38,795 nucleotides of DNA, taken from NCBI GenBank assembly GCA_016124975.1, contig WGMP01000057.1, positions 1 through 38,795 on the forward strand, in the 5' to 3' direction. Each line of letters starts with the position of its first letter. Position 1 is the stretch's first letter. Below, piece by piece: positions 1-7,388 of this stretch. The position numbers and the translations under genes are program-made. The notes beneath the pieces are model-generated. The model was given only the letters and a program-made list of their open reading frames with translations, ran no database searches and was not told the DNA's origin. This DNA is from Phycisphaera sp. (GTDB taxonomy: Bacteria > Planctomycetota > Phycisphaerae > Phycisphaerales > SM1A02).

Positions 1-192
1 CGCAGCGCGCGCTCCCTCGGGCATATCGCGGTTGGCACGGCCCCTCGTCCGCCAGTCTCCCTCGCCTCTGCGAGAGAGACCCGAAGTCCAACGACCTTCG
101 GAAGCGGGTCGGTTCACCCACACGATTTCCTGAAGCGCCTGAAAAATCTTCGCGGAAATCCGTCGCGCATCGCGAAGTCGCCGAAACTGAAG

Positions 193-212
193 TGTACACT
201 TCGAGTTGTACA
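193..212. promoter_or_regulatory. Paired TGTACA operator-like sites upstream of toxin-antitoxin operon
   Basis: Two copies of the self-palindromic hexamer TGTACA lie at 193-198 and 207-212, 14 bp centre to centre, with TCGA in the middle. They end 17 bp before the antitoxin ATG at 230. TGTACA is the core hexamer recognised by the E. coli YefM-YoeB complex, where two palindromes also sit in the promoter (recalled knowledge). Because the antitoxin here has a Phd/YefM-type domain, these sites are a plausible autoregulatory operator. Binding is an inference. Confidence 0.55.
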
Positions 213-229
213 GTTCAGGAGTCGAACCT

Positions 230-841
230 ATGGCGGCAAACAAGCGGGCGAAACAGAAGGACAAGCGGGCGAAACCGCGAGCGCGGGAGGCGATGTCGCA
301 GACGGGGCTACCGAAGCCGAAATCGCCGCCGAAGGCCAAGCCCAAGCCCAAGCCCAAGCCCAAGCCGAAGCCGAAGCCGAAACCCAAGCCGAAGCCCCGC
401 GAGGCGCGGGGGCGAGCCGCGAAGCTGGAGATCCCAGAGGGCGCGCGCGCGCTGCCTCTGGCGGCGTTGCGCTCGGCACTCGGCACGGAGGTCGACCGCG
501 TGCGGCAGCTGGGTGGCTACACGCTGATCCTGCGCCGAGGCAGGCCGGTCGCCGCGGTCATTCCATATGAGGAGTTCAGGAGGTATCGCATGAACGGACG
601 ATTCGAGGAACACGAACGGGCTGAGCGCGGCGCACGACTTGTCGCCGACATCAGACGCCTGCGCGACGCGATTGCGAGCGAGTGGGACGACGGCGGGCGT
701 CCGCCCGAGGCGGGCATGCCCGCGGCGCAGCTCATCAACAAGCTTCGCGAGGAGCGCACCCAGCGCATACTTGACGCGGCGAGCAGCGGGTCCCGCGACG
801 ATGAGCAGGACCATGGCGGTCGATCGCGAGGCCAAACATGA
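230..841 (+). CDS. Phd/YefM-type antitoxin with N-terminal Lys-Pro tract
   Basis: 203-residue protein, likely the antitoxin of the PIN-domain toxin encoded next. The middle (about residues 75-120) reads LPLAALRS..., GGYTLILRRGRPVAAVIPYEEF, which resembles the Phd/YefM dimerisation fold: a DNA-binding N-part, then the 'G-P-VAVLVPYEEY' strand-helix. It is preceded by a low-complexity Lys-Pro repeat (about residues 37-56), coded by AAGCCC/AAGCCG hexamers at 338-396. The charged C-terminal part would be the toxin-neutralising tail. An in-frame ATG at 206 exists, but ATG 230 is preferred because AGGAG (217-221) lies 8 nt upstream and 206 falls inside the operator-like site. The stop overlaps the toxin start (ATGA). 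At 203 aa it is more than twice the usual Phd/YefM length. Family assignment is by motif only. Confidence 0.7.
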   Translation: MAANKRAKQKDKRAKPRAREAMSQTGLPKPKSPPKAKPKPKPKPKPKPKPKPKPKPREARGRAAKLEIPEGARALPLAALRSALGTEVDRVRQLGGYTLILRRGRPVAAVIPYEEFRRYRMNGRFEEHERAERGARLVADIRRLRDAIASEWDDGGRPPEAGMPAAQLINKLREERTQRILDAASSGSRDDEQDHGGRSRGQT

Positions 842-1296
842 TCGCCGTGGGGGAAAGATACACTGCAGATTCGCCAGTTCGAGGCGTGCTCGATGCATCC
901 GTGGCGGCCCGCTGGTTCATCCCTGAGCAAGCGAATGATGCGACGGAAGTGCTCCTCGAAGCGGTCCGGCAGTCCGACGGAGACAGCGTTCAGCGACCCA
1001 TGTTCGTGGTGCCCGAGATTTTCTTCGCCGAGGTCATGTCGGCCGTCACCAAGCAATGCCGCGGTGCGGAACTTCTCGCGTCCTGCGCCGATGCGATTGC
1101 GCGGCTTCCGGTCGACCGTGTGCCATGGGAACAGACGCCGGTCGAGCTATACCTTGAGATGGTCGGTCAGCGGGTCGGGGCGTACGACGCCATCTATGCA
1201 GCGATTGCACTTGAAGCCGGGCTGCCGCTTCTCACTGCCGACGCAGGGCTCTTCCGAGCGCTTCGAAGGCCGCCCTGGGTGGTGCTGATCGAATAG
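838..1296 (+). CDS. PIN-domain (VapC-like) toxin ribonuclease
   Basis: 152-residue PIN-domain protein, predicted Mg-dependent RNase toxin. The acidic residues expected of VapC enzymes are all visible: D19 in VLDASVAARWF, E65 in PEIFFAEVMSA, D117 in GAYDAIYAAIA and D135 in LLTADAGLF. The ATG overlaps the antitoxin TGA by ATGA, so translation is probably coupled, as is usual for type II toxin-antitoxin pairs. The pairing is slightly mixed: the partner has a Phd/YefM-type rather than a classical VapB AbrB/RHH domain, a combination known among VapBC-like modules. The gene's last codons and TAG stop form the first unit of a 19-bp tandem repeat that continues downstream. The RNA target cannot be deduced. 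Confidence 0.85.
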   Translation: MIAVGERYTADSPVRGVLDASVAARWFIPEQANDATEVLLEAVRQSDGDSVQRPMFVVPEIFFAEVMSAVTKQCRGAELLASCADAIARLPVDRVPWEQTPVELYLEMVGQRVGAYDAIYAAIALEAGLPLLTADAGLFRALRRPPWVVLIE

Positions 1297-1410
1297 CGCG
1301 GCTGTGGTCGAGTAGCGCGGCTGTGGTCGAGTAGCGCGGCTGTGGTCGAGTAGCGCGGCTGTGGTCGAGTAGCGCGGCTGCGATCGAGTAGCTCGGCTGC
1401 GGTCGAGTAC
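1289..1410. repeat. 19-bp tandem repeat array starting in the toxin 3' end
   Basis: About six head-to-tail copies of a 19-bp unit, TCGAGTAGCGCGGCTGTGG, with boundaries at 1289, 1308, 1327, 1346, 1365 and 1384, then a partial copy at 1403-1410. Units 2-4 are identical. Unit 1 (GAATAG) contains the toxin stop codon at 1294-1296, and the last units have drifted. The array therefore appears to have grown outward from the 3' end of the toxin gene. No inverted-repeat structure or spacer variation suggests a CRISPR. Confidence 0.9.
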
Positions 1411-1660
1411 TCGGACGCTCTGGTGGGAGCACGACGATTGGCTCGCGCCAGCCTGCGGGGGACAGGGCGCGGCTGTCCTCACGCCTGTGCCAGTGCCGAG
1501 CAACGCAGCGAGAAGGGGTGCGCTGCTACACTCGTCTACCGCGTCGGGACGTCTCTGGAGCGTCGTTTGCGGGGCGCTTCGCGCACCGAGGACCGCTCGT
1601 CGCGCCGCGGCACAGGTTGTCAGCATCAACTGGTCACGGCAGTTCCATCTCGAGCCCACC
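1411..1660. other. Intergenic leader region upstream of the E1 alpha gene
   Basis: With the tandem repeat array this forms a 364-bp gene-free stretch (1297-1660). No coding signal or stable hairpin was recognised. GCTACACT at 1525-1532 matches the -10-like element seen before other genes in the window (21103-21110, 36688-36695). Here it lies about 130 nt before the ATG, so if used it would give a long leader. Confidence 0.4.
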
Positions 1661-2815
1661 ATGCCCATCACCACCGCCTACGAAGCCAAGATCGAACACA
1701 TCTCGATTCTCGACGAGAAGGGCAACTTCGACGAGAAGCTCGGGAAAGGCCTGATCCCAGACGCCGACCTCGTGAAGCTCTACGAGGCGATGTCGTCGTG
1801 CCGCCAGCTCGACCAGGTGGCCTTCCGCCTCCAGCGCTCGGGCCGCATGGGCACCTATCCGCAGAACATGGGCCAGGAGGCGACCAGCCTCGGCGCGGCC
1901 TATGTCCTGCGCAAGGACGACTGGATGGTGACCTGCTACCGCGAGAACTGCGGCCTCTTCTGGCGCGGCGTCCCGAAGGAGGCGATCCTCCTCCACTGGA
2001 TGGGCGACGAGCGCGGCAACGCCATGCCGAAGCCGCACTGGGTCACGCCGATCTATGTGCCGCTCGGAACGCAGATGCTTCACGCGGCGGGCCTCACGAT
2101 GGCCGCGCGCTACAAGGGTGAAGACCGCATCGCCTGCACATTCTTCGGCGACGGCGCCTCGAGCGAGGGCGACTTCCACGAGGCCTGCAACTTCGCGGCG
2201 AACCTCAAGATCCCGGTCGTCTTCGTCTGCCAAAACAACTTCTGGGCGATCTCGACGCCGTCCAAGATCAACAGCGCCGCCCCGACCTTCGCGCAGCGTG
2301 GCCTTTCCTACGGCATGCCGTGCCTCCAGTGCGACGGCAACGACCTGTTTGCGACCGTCTACACCATGAAGAAGTCGGTCGAGTACACGCGTCAGACGGG
2401 TCTGCCGTGCTTCGTCGAGATGGTGACCTACCGCCTCGGCGACCACACGACCGCAGACGACGCCTCGCGCTACCGCGACAAGGCCGAGGTCGACGCGTGG
2501 AAGGCGCGCGATCCGATCATCCGCCTGCGCAACTTCATGACCGCGCGCAAGCTGTGGGACGACGCGAAGGAAGCGGCGCTCGCCGAGCGGATCGAGAAGG
2601 AGAACGCAGACGCCGTCGCGCGCGCCGAGGGGATCGCCGCACCGCATCGCGCCGACTTCTTCGACTCGATGTACGCAGACATTCCCGCCGATCTCGCCGC
2701 CCAGCGCGACACCATGCAGACCCACTCGCTCGGACAGGATCCGTCGCAGCTTCCGCCCGAGGCGCAGGAGCGCGCGCGGCAGATGGCCGCGGAGGCCGAG
2801 GCGGCGCATCACTGA
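1661..2815 (+). CDS. pdhA: 2-oxoacid (probably pyruvate) dehydrogenase E1 alpha subunit
   Basis: 384 residues, the usual size for the alpha chain of alpha2beta2 E1. It carries the thiamine-diphosphate motif GDGASSEGDF...CQNN (about residues 163-193) and E1-alpha landmarks TYPQNMGQEA, YRENCGLFWRG and QNNFWAISTP. With the beta chain it would decarboxylate a 2-oxoacid and acylate the lipoyl group of E2 in the cytoplasm. Start chosen at ATG 1661 because family similarity begins a few tens of residues later (LVKLYEAM); the open frame extends upstream to 1487 without recognisable similarity. There is no clear Shine-Dalgarno. E2 and E3 genes are not adjacent, so branched-chain 2-oxoacid dehydrogenase is the main alternative, favoured slightly by the LeuDH and acyl-CoA dehydrogenase 6 kb away. 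The family is certain; the substrate is not. Confidence 0.88.
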   Translation: MPITTAYEAKIEHISILDEKGNFDEKLGKGLIPDADLVKLYEAMSSCRQLDQVAFRLQRSGRMGTYPQNMGQEATSLGAAYVLRKDDWMVTCYRENCGLFWRGVPKEAILLHWMGDERGNAMPKPHWVTPIYVPLGTQMLHAAGLTMAARYKGEDRIACTFFGDGASSEGDFHEACNFAANLKIPVVFVCQNNFWAISTPSKINSAAPTFAQRGLSYGMPCLQCDGNDLFATVYTMKKSVEYTRQTGLPCFVEMVTYRLGDHTTADDASRYRDKAEVDAWKARDPIIRLRNFMTARKLWDDAKEAALAERIEKENADAVARAEGIAAPHRADFFDSMYADIPADLAAQRDTMQTHSLGQDPSQLPPEAQERARQMAAEAEAAHH

Positions 2816-2896
2816 TGCGCCGCCGCGACCGCTGAACGACGAGACCCGAGCAGGCACCCGACAGCACCAACGCACCAGACCGATCCGGACACTTCC

Positions 2897-3865
2897 ATGG
2901 CGAACCTCAACCTTGTCCAGGCCATCAACCTCGCGCTCATTCAGGAGATGGAGAAGAACGAGAACATCGTGCTTCTCGGCGAGGACATCGGCGTCAACGG
3001 CGGCGTGTTCCGCGTCACCGAAGGCCTGCAGAAGCGCTTCGGCGAGAAGCGCGTGTTCGACACGCCGCTCGCGGAGTCGGGCATCATCGGCCTCTCGATC
3101 GGCCTCGCGATGGGCGGCCTCCATCCCGTGCCCGAGATCCAGTTCGAGGGCTTCCTCGGCCCGGCCTACGACCAGATCTGCTCGCACGCCGCGCGCATGC
3201 GAAGCCGCACCCGCGGCGCCTTCACCGTGCCGATGACGATCCGCATCCCCGTCGGCGGCGGCATCCACGCGCCCGAGCTCCACAGCGACTCGCCCGAGGC
3301 GATCTACGCGCATACGCCCGGCCTCAAGGTCGTGATGCCGAGCTCGCCCTACGACGCGAAGGGCTTGCTCGTCGCGGCGTTGCGTGAACCCGATCCCGTC
3401 CTCTACTTCGAGCCGAAGCGCATCTACCGCGCGTTCCGCGAGGAGGTCCCCGAGGACGAGTACACCCTACCGATCGGCAAGGCGCGCACCGTGTGCGAGG
3501 GCACCGACCTGACGATCGTCAGCTGGGGCGCGAGCGTGATCCAGTGCATGCAGGCGATCGAAAAGTCGGGCAAGTCGATCGAGTTGATCGATCTGCGCAC
3601 GATCTATCCCTTCGACATCGACGCTGTCGCCGAGAGCGTCAACAAGACGGGCCGCTGCGTGGTCGTCCACGAGGCACCGCTCACCTGCGGCTTCGGCGCC
3701 GAGATCTCGGCGCGCATCATGGAGCGCTGCTTCCTGCAGCTCGAGGCGCCCGTCCAGCGCGTGGCTGGCTTCGACACCACGATGCCGTACTACAAGCTCG
3801 AGCTCGACTACCTGCCCGATGCGACCCGCGTCGTGCGGGCGATCGAGGATTGCCTCGCGTACTGA
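2897..3865 (+). CDS. pdhB: 2-oxoacid (probably pyruvate) dehydrogenase E1 beta subunit
   Basis: 322 residues, standard length for E1 beta. Landmarks: LGEDIGVNGGVFRVTEGL, TPLAESGIIGLSIGLAMGG (the TPP-binding Glu region), PVGGGIHAPELHSDSPE and the C-terminal transketolase-type domain with SWGASV...DLRTIYPFD...HEAPLTCGFGAEI. It follows the alpha gene by 81 bp on the same strand and is probably co-transcribed with it. The beta chain completes the E1 active site and binds the E2 core. As for the alpha chain, a branched-chain 2-oxoacid role cannot be excluded. Confidence 0.9.
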   Translation: MANLNLVQAINLALIQEMEKNENIVLLGEDIGVNGGVFRVTEGLQKRFGEKRVFDTPLAESGIIGLSIGLAMGGLHPVPEIQFEGFLGPAYDQICSHAARMRSRTRGAFTVPMTIRIPVGGGIHAPELHSDSPEAIYAHTPGLKVVMPSSPYDAKGLLVAALREPDPVLYFEPKRIYRAFREEVPEDEYTLPIGKARTVCEGTDLTIVSWGASVIQCMQAIEKSGKSIELIDLRTIYPFDIDAVAESVNKTGRCVVVHEAPLTCGFGAEISARIMERCFLQLEAPVQRVAGFDTTMPYYKLELDYLPDATRVVRAIEDCLAY

Positions 3866-4066
3866 CGCGCACCGTGCGCTTGCCACGCGGCGGGCGTGTC
3901 TGTGCAACTCCTTGCGGGAGAGGGGGTTCACCGCGTCGAGGGCGCGCTTTCGTGGCGCGGCCGCACGATCCCAAGACATTTTGCGAGTCTCGCGCCAATC
4001 TGTCGCATCCTCGCGGCGCGAGAGATCTCTTCGGAACCGCCATTCCCTGCCCGACCCGCGGATCGG

Positions 4067-4082
4067 CTGAACAATCGTTCAG
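4067..4082. promoter_or_regulatory. Palindrome CTGAAC-N4-GTTCAG upstream of HTH gene 4132
   Basis: Perfect 6-bp arms (4067-4072 and 4077-4082) around AATC, ending 49 nt before the ATG at 4132. It contains TGAA-N6-TTCA, the same core as the palindrome 50 nt before the related gene at 5564. A likely dimeric-repressor site shared by both genes (inference). Confidence 0.55.
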
Positions 4083-4116
4083 AGGCGTCCTTGCATCTTG
4101 AAGCGTTTGGGCGAAC

Positions 4117-4129
4117 GGTCAACCTGACC
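4117..4129. promoter_or_regulatory. Small inverted repeat GGTCA-ACC-TGACC at the start codon
   Basis: Perfect 5-bp arms with a 3-nt centre, ending 2 nt before ATG 4132. It occupies the position where a ribosome-binding site would be and could be an operator or an mRNA hairpin occluding initiation. It has no counterpart before gene 5564. Confidence 0.3.
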
Positions 4130-4131
4130 GC

Positions 4132-5454
4132 ATGCAGATGGTCTCGTCGACGCGATCGGAGTTGGCCGCATGGAGCGCGGCCGCTGTCTCGCAGGATGCG
4201 ATGCAGAAGCGACGCACCCAGCGCCTGTTCGACCTCGCCGTCGAGGCCACGGGCCTGACGCGCAAGCGCCTCGCGCGCGCGCTGGGCATCGACCTGCGGT
4301 CGCTCGACGACATGCGCGAGCTTCCGAGCATCGACTATGTCGGCAGGATCGGCGGGGCGCTTGGCCTGCATGCGGCGCAGTCCGTCGGCATCGTGGCGCT
4401 TCCGACCCAGGAGGACCGCGAGCCAGGCGAACTCGCCACGCTCGTGCGCGCCGCCGACCTTCACGATGATGCGGGCGCGCTTGAGGTCCTCTCGCGCGAG
4501 GTGGCCCAGACGCGCCGTAGTCCGGGTGCGATCGCCTTCTCGCTGGCGCTCGCAGCGCGAGCGAAGTCCGCCCGCGGCGAAACGGCTGCCGCCGTCGCCG
4601 AACTCGATGCGGCCCTGCGGCTTGAGATCGATCCGCGCGACGACGAGGAGCTCGATGCGCTCGTCGACTGCATCCGCGGCGAGCAGCTGCTCGGATGCCC
4701 CTGGCTTCCCCCGCAGCGCATGCAGCGCGCGACGCAGATGCGCGCGCATCGCGTCCACGCCGGAATCGGTCCTGCTCCGCGGGCGGCGCTCGATGCGCGC
4801 AGACAGGCGTTCGCGCTTGCCTTTGACCTTCTTTGCGGGCTTGGCCCCGATCCGGGCTCGTTCGAGGTTGGCCGCGCGCTTTGTGCCGTGGCCGCGCTTC
4901 GCGCCTTGCTCGAGGCGTCCGCGGAGTCGCTCGGCTTCGGACGCTGCGATCCTGGCGAGCCGAAGGAGAACGGAGGCGTCCATCTCGAGGAGCGAGCGGT
5001 CGGCCTCCAGCCGTTCGAACCCCAGTCGGGCGGCATGTCATCGAGCCGCGTCCTCATCGATGCTGCGAGTGACTCCGAGCAACTGGCGGGAACCGCATGG
5101 ATCGCCTCGATCGCGGCCTCGGCAGCGCTGAGAGCCGTCGAACTCACGCGCCCGAGCCTCAAGGTCGAGCACGCCGCGATGCAGCTTCTGGTGCAGTCCG
5201 AGTTCACGCTCGACGAGTGCCTCGACGCGTGCGGCGCCGATGGCCCTGTGGCGTTCCGCACGGAGATGGGAGGTTTGCCTGCATTGCTCCGCGCAAGGCG
5301 GTCTCGCCTTCAGCTTCTCGAGTGGTCGCAGAGGGCGCGGGGCGGAGAAGATCCCTATCCCTTTGCCTCGGATGAAGATAGGGGCATCCTCCACGACTGG
5401 ACCGTCCGGTTTCCGAGATGGAGTACGACCGTCTGGGGCGCCAATCTCCCTTGA
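4132..5454 (+). CDS. Putative HTH/helical-repeat regulator, paralogue of 5564
   Basis: 440 residues, not matched to a named family. Residues about 28-75 (LFDLAVEATGLTRKRLARALGIDLRSLDDM...PSIDYVGRIGGALGL) resemble an XRE-like helix-turn-helix. The rest is Ala/Leu/Arg-rich and helical (e.g. GALEVLSREVA, GETAAAVAELDAALRL), compatible with TPR-like repeats, with no membrane segment. The protein at 5564 has the same order: XRE-like domain with a PxID motif, then helical repeats. The pair shares a TGAA-N6-TTCA palindrome upstream. Together these suggest a DNA-binding regulator that senses a ligand or partner through its helical domain. ATG 4132 has no good Shine-Dalgarno, and ATG 4138 is also in frame. 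Function unknown. Confidence 0.65.
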   Translation: MQMVSSTRSELAAWSAAAVSQDAMQKRRTQRLFDLAVEATGLTRKRLARALGIDLRSLDDMRELPSIDYVGRIGGALGLHAAQSVGIVALPTQEDREPGELATLVRAADLHDDAGALEVLSREVAQTRRSPGAIAFSLALAARAKSARGETAAAVAELDAALRLEIDPRDDEELDALVDCIRGEQLLGCPWLPPQRMQRATQMRAHRVHAGIGPAPRAALDARRQAFALAFDLLCGLGPDPGSFEVGRALCAVAALRALLEASAESLGFGRCDPGEPKENGGVHLEERAVGLQPFEPQSGGMSSSRVLIDAASDSEQLAGTAWIASIAASAALRAVELTRPSLKVEHAAMQLLVQSEFTLDECLDACGADGPVAFRTEMGGLPALLRARRSRLQLLEWSQRARGGEDPYPFASDEDRGILHDWTVRFPRWSTTVWGANLP

Positions 5455-5469
5455 AGCGGGCGTTTTTCC

Positions 5470-5498
5470 TTGACTGAACTTTGAACGCAACGATCATT
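5470..5498 (+). promoter_or_regulatory. Possible sigma70-type promoter for gene 5564
   Basis: TTGACT (5470-5475) and ATCATT (5493-5498) are separated by 17 bp, a weak match to -35/-10 elements. The -10 candidate overlaps the palindrome at 5496-5513, so a repressor bound there would block it. Confidence 0.3.
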
Positions 5499-5513
5499 GA
5501 AAGACCATTCAAT
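5496..5513. promoter_or_regulatory. Palindrome ATTGAA-N6-TTCAAT upstream of HTH gene 5564
   Basis: Perfect 6-bp arms around AGACCA, ending 50 nt before the ATG at 5564. Shares TGAA-N6-TTCA with 4067-4082. Likely the same regulator acts at both genes, possibly autoregulation (inference). Confidence 0.55.
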
Positions 5514-5563
5514 CCACGGCGATCGGACGGCGTCTCGCCCGATGGCCCTCGAAGGGGCTCGAC

Positions 5564-6844
5564 ATGAAGGAAGAAGTGGATTCGCGCGAATTCGATCGGG
5601 AGGCGCTCGCCCGTGAGCGCCTCGAGGAGCTGCAGGCGCTCGCGCGCACCTACCGCAACTGGTCCGTGAAGGAGCTGGCCATCGCCCTTGGTCGCCAGCC
5701 GGGCAGGCTCATTCCTGACAGCGGCATGCCCAAGATCGATGTCGTCGTGGGTCTGGCGAAGGCGCTCGACTGGCCCATCGAGGCCGTGGTCGACCATCTG
5801 ATGAAGCCGAGTGCGCGGCAGACCACGGTGCCGAAGTCTGCCGACAAACCGTCCGACTACGCCTCGCTCTTCAACGAGAGCCTGCAGAAGCGGATGGACC
5901 GCGACTACTTCGGCGCGATCCGATGCGCCGTGCGTGCAGGCGCCGTGGCAGACAACCCGACCCGTCGCGCGGCGGCATGGTCGATCGAGTCCGATGCGCA
6001 CGAGGCGAGCGGCTCCTACCAGGAGGCGTTGCGCTGCCTGCAGTTCGCGAGCCAGATCGAAGGCGTGGCGCTTGATTGGCGGCTGCTGATCGACACCAAG
6101 ATCGCGAACGTCCTCTTCATGCAGGGCGCGGGCACGCAGGTGATCGGCATCGCGTCCTCGGTGCTCGACTATGCCGCAAACGCCGAGCAGACTCATGTGC
6201 TCGACCTCGCGCGCTCGCTCGCGCACTGGGCACGGGCGCATGCGCTGCGCGCGTCGATCCCGACGCGCGGCTTCGAGGCATGGAAGTCGATCGCGGCAAA
6301 CGCCCGCGCCGACTTCGAGGCGTCCCGCGCCATCGCGCTCCAGTTGCAGGCCTCAGGAGCGGGTTACGGTGACAAGAACCTCACATACCTCACGGCGATC
6401 GATGTGCTGATGATGGAACTCCAGGCGGTGGGGAGCGCAGAAATTGCCTCTTTCAGCGTCGACCACCTCATTTCCGTCGTGAGAGAAGGGGGTACGAGTG
6501 CTCTCGGAGTAAGTGAACGAAAAGCCTGGGCCTCTCTCGCACTTGCCAACACTGCAAAGCGCTATCTTGCTGACGAAATGCAACTGTGGGGCATTTTGGA
6601 ACTCTGCTCCGCAGCGTTGAAGGCGCATGCTTTGGCAACGTCGAACTGGTACTTCGGCCACCGTCACCTTGAGCTCGATGGCGAGCGTCGGCGTCGCCTC
6701 GGCTTCATCGGCCTAGGCGCCAAGGCGCTTGGTCCCGCCGACGCTCGACTGATCGCTGGAGTCCTCGGACATGTGCCTTCGTCTCGGATTCGCGCGGACG
6801 AGTTCCTGGAGCTCTACGGCAATCGAGGGGGCGGACAGGGATGA
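5564..6844 (+). CDS. Putative HTH/TPR-like regulator coupled to a small secreted protein
   Basis: 426 residues, not matched to a named family. Residues about 20-80 (LARTYRNWSVKELAIALGRQPGRL...MPKIDVVVGLAKALDWPIEAVVDHL) look like an XRE-type HTH. From about 95 on the protein is helical with TPR-like segments (DYFGAIRCAVRAGAVA, RRAAAWSIESDAHEASGSYQEALRCLQFA). There is a good Shine-Dalgarno, GAAGGGG (5551-5557), 6 nt before ATG 5564. The gene is a structural paralogue of 4132. Its TGA overlaps the ATG of the secreted protein at 6841 (ATGA), implying coupled translation. Codon use changes within the gene: up to about 6,420 third positions are strongly G/C, after that A/T-ending codons become common, suggesting a mosaic C-terminal part. 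An XRE-HTH plus helical repeats followed by a small exported product recalls the RRNPP regulators of Firmicutes, but homology is not shown. Confidence 0.65.
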   Translation: MKEEVDSREFDREALARERLEELQALARTYRNWSVKELAIALGRQPGRLIPDSGMPKIDVVVGLAKALDWPIEAVVDHLMKPSARQTTVPKSADKPSDYASLFNESLQKRMDRDYFGAIRCAVRAGAVADNPTRRAAAWSIESDAHEASGSYQEALRCLQFASQIEGVALDWRLLIDTKIANVLFMQGAGTQVIGIASSVLDYAANAEQTHVLDLARSLAHWARAHALRASIPTRGFEAWKSIAANARADFEASRAIALQLQASGAGYGDKNLTYLTAIDVLMMELQAVGSAEIASFSVDHLISVVREGGTSALGVSERKAWASLALANTAKRYLADEMQLWGILELCSAALKAHALATSNWYFGHRHLELDGERRRRLGFIGLGAKALGPADARLIAGVLGHVPSSRIRADEFLELYGNRGGGQG

Positions 6845-7140
6845 ATACTTTCCGGAAGTTCTTCGCCTTTGCTGGGCTCGTGGGTGTGTGCGCCCTCGGG
6901 TTCCCCGCATCTGCCGATTCGGGCTCTCCGCCTCCGCCAGGGCTCTCGGATGAGAACTCAGTTCCAGACTTGAAGGCTCTGACGCGCACGTACTGGTTCG
7001 ATGTTCTCCCGGGCTATCACCGTTGGCGCACGCGCCTCGGAATGGCCGACTCCGTCTTTGCATTCGCGCAGTACCTCGAGGTTCGCCGAATCGAAGCCGC
7101 GCCTGCGTCGGTGTTCATGGCGATGTACTTGTCGAACTGA
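6841..7140 (+). CDS. Small secreted protein coupled to the HTH/TPR-like gene
   Basis: 99 residues with a clear Sec signal peptide: MNTFRKF, hydrophobic core FAFAGLVGVCALG, cleavage predicted after FPASA (about residue 25). The mature part of about 74 residues starts Pro-rich (SPPPPG) and has no cysteines or known motif; it ends VFMAMYLSN. The ATG overlaps the upstream TGA by ATGA, so it is almost certainly co-translated with the regulator-like gene. A/T-ending codons are commoner than in neighbouring genes, matching the 3' part of the upstream gene. Possible roles are a secreted signal, a ligand/inhibitor of the upstream protein, or an unrelated envelope protein. No function is claimed. Confidence 0.6.
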   Translation: MNTFRKFFAFAGLVGVCALGFPASADSGSPPPPGLSDENSVPDLKALTRTYWFDVLPGYHRWRTRLGMADSVFAFAQYLEVRRIEAAPASVFMAMYLSN

Positions 7141-7388
7141 GGCGGGTCTTGAAGGACGACTCCGGGAAGGGGCCCGTGAGTCCGAATAACTCGCGGCGGC
7201 TTCTTCGTGCCTTGACCTATCCCTCACGGGGGGCGTTCATTCGGTTCGGCCTTGTTCAGGCCCCGCGAAAGCCGTGTGAATCGAAGGAAACGGTGACGGA
7301 GACGGTGCGGAACCTGCGCCTTTGGTGGTGCGCCGCGATGCAGTGGCGTACCGATCAGAGTCCCAAGTTACCAGCAGGAAGTCCCCCC

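Noticed and set aside
206-229. ATG 206 as antitoxin start
   Set aside because: It lies within the TGTACA operator-like element and lacks a ribosome-binding site; ATG 230 has AGGAG 8 nt upstream.
3867-3879. GCGCAC-C-GTGCGC palindrome just after the E1 beta stop as a terminator
   Set aside because: The usable stem is about 5 bp with a 3-nt loop and no T-rich tail follows.
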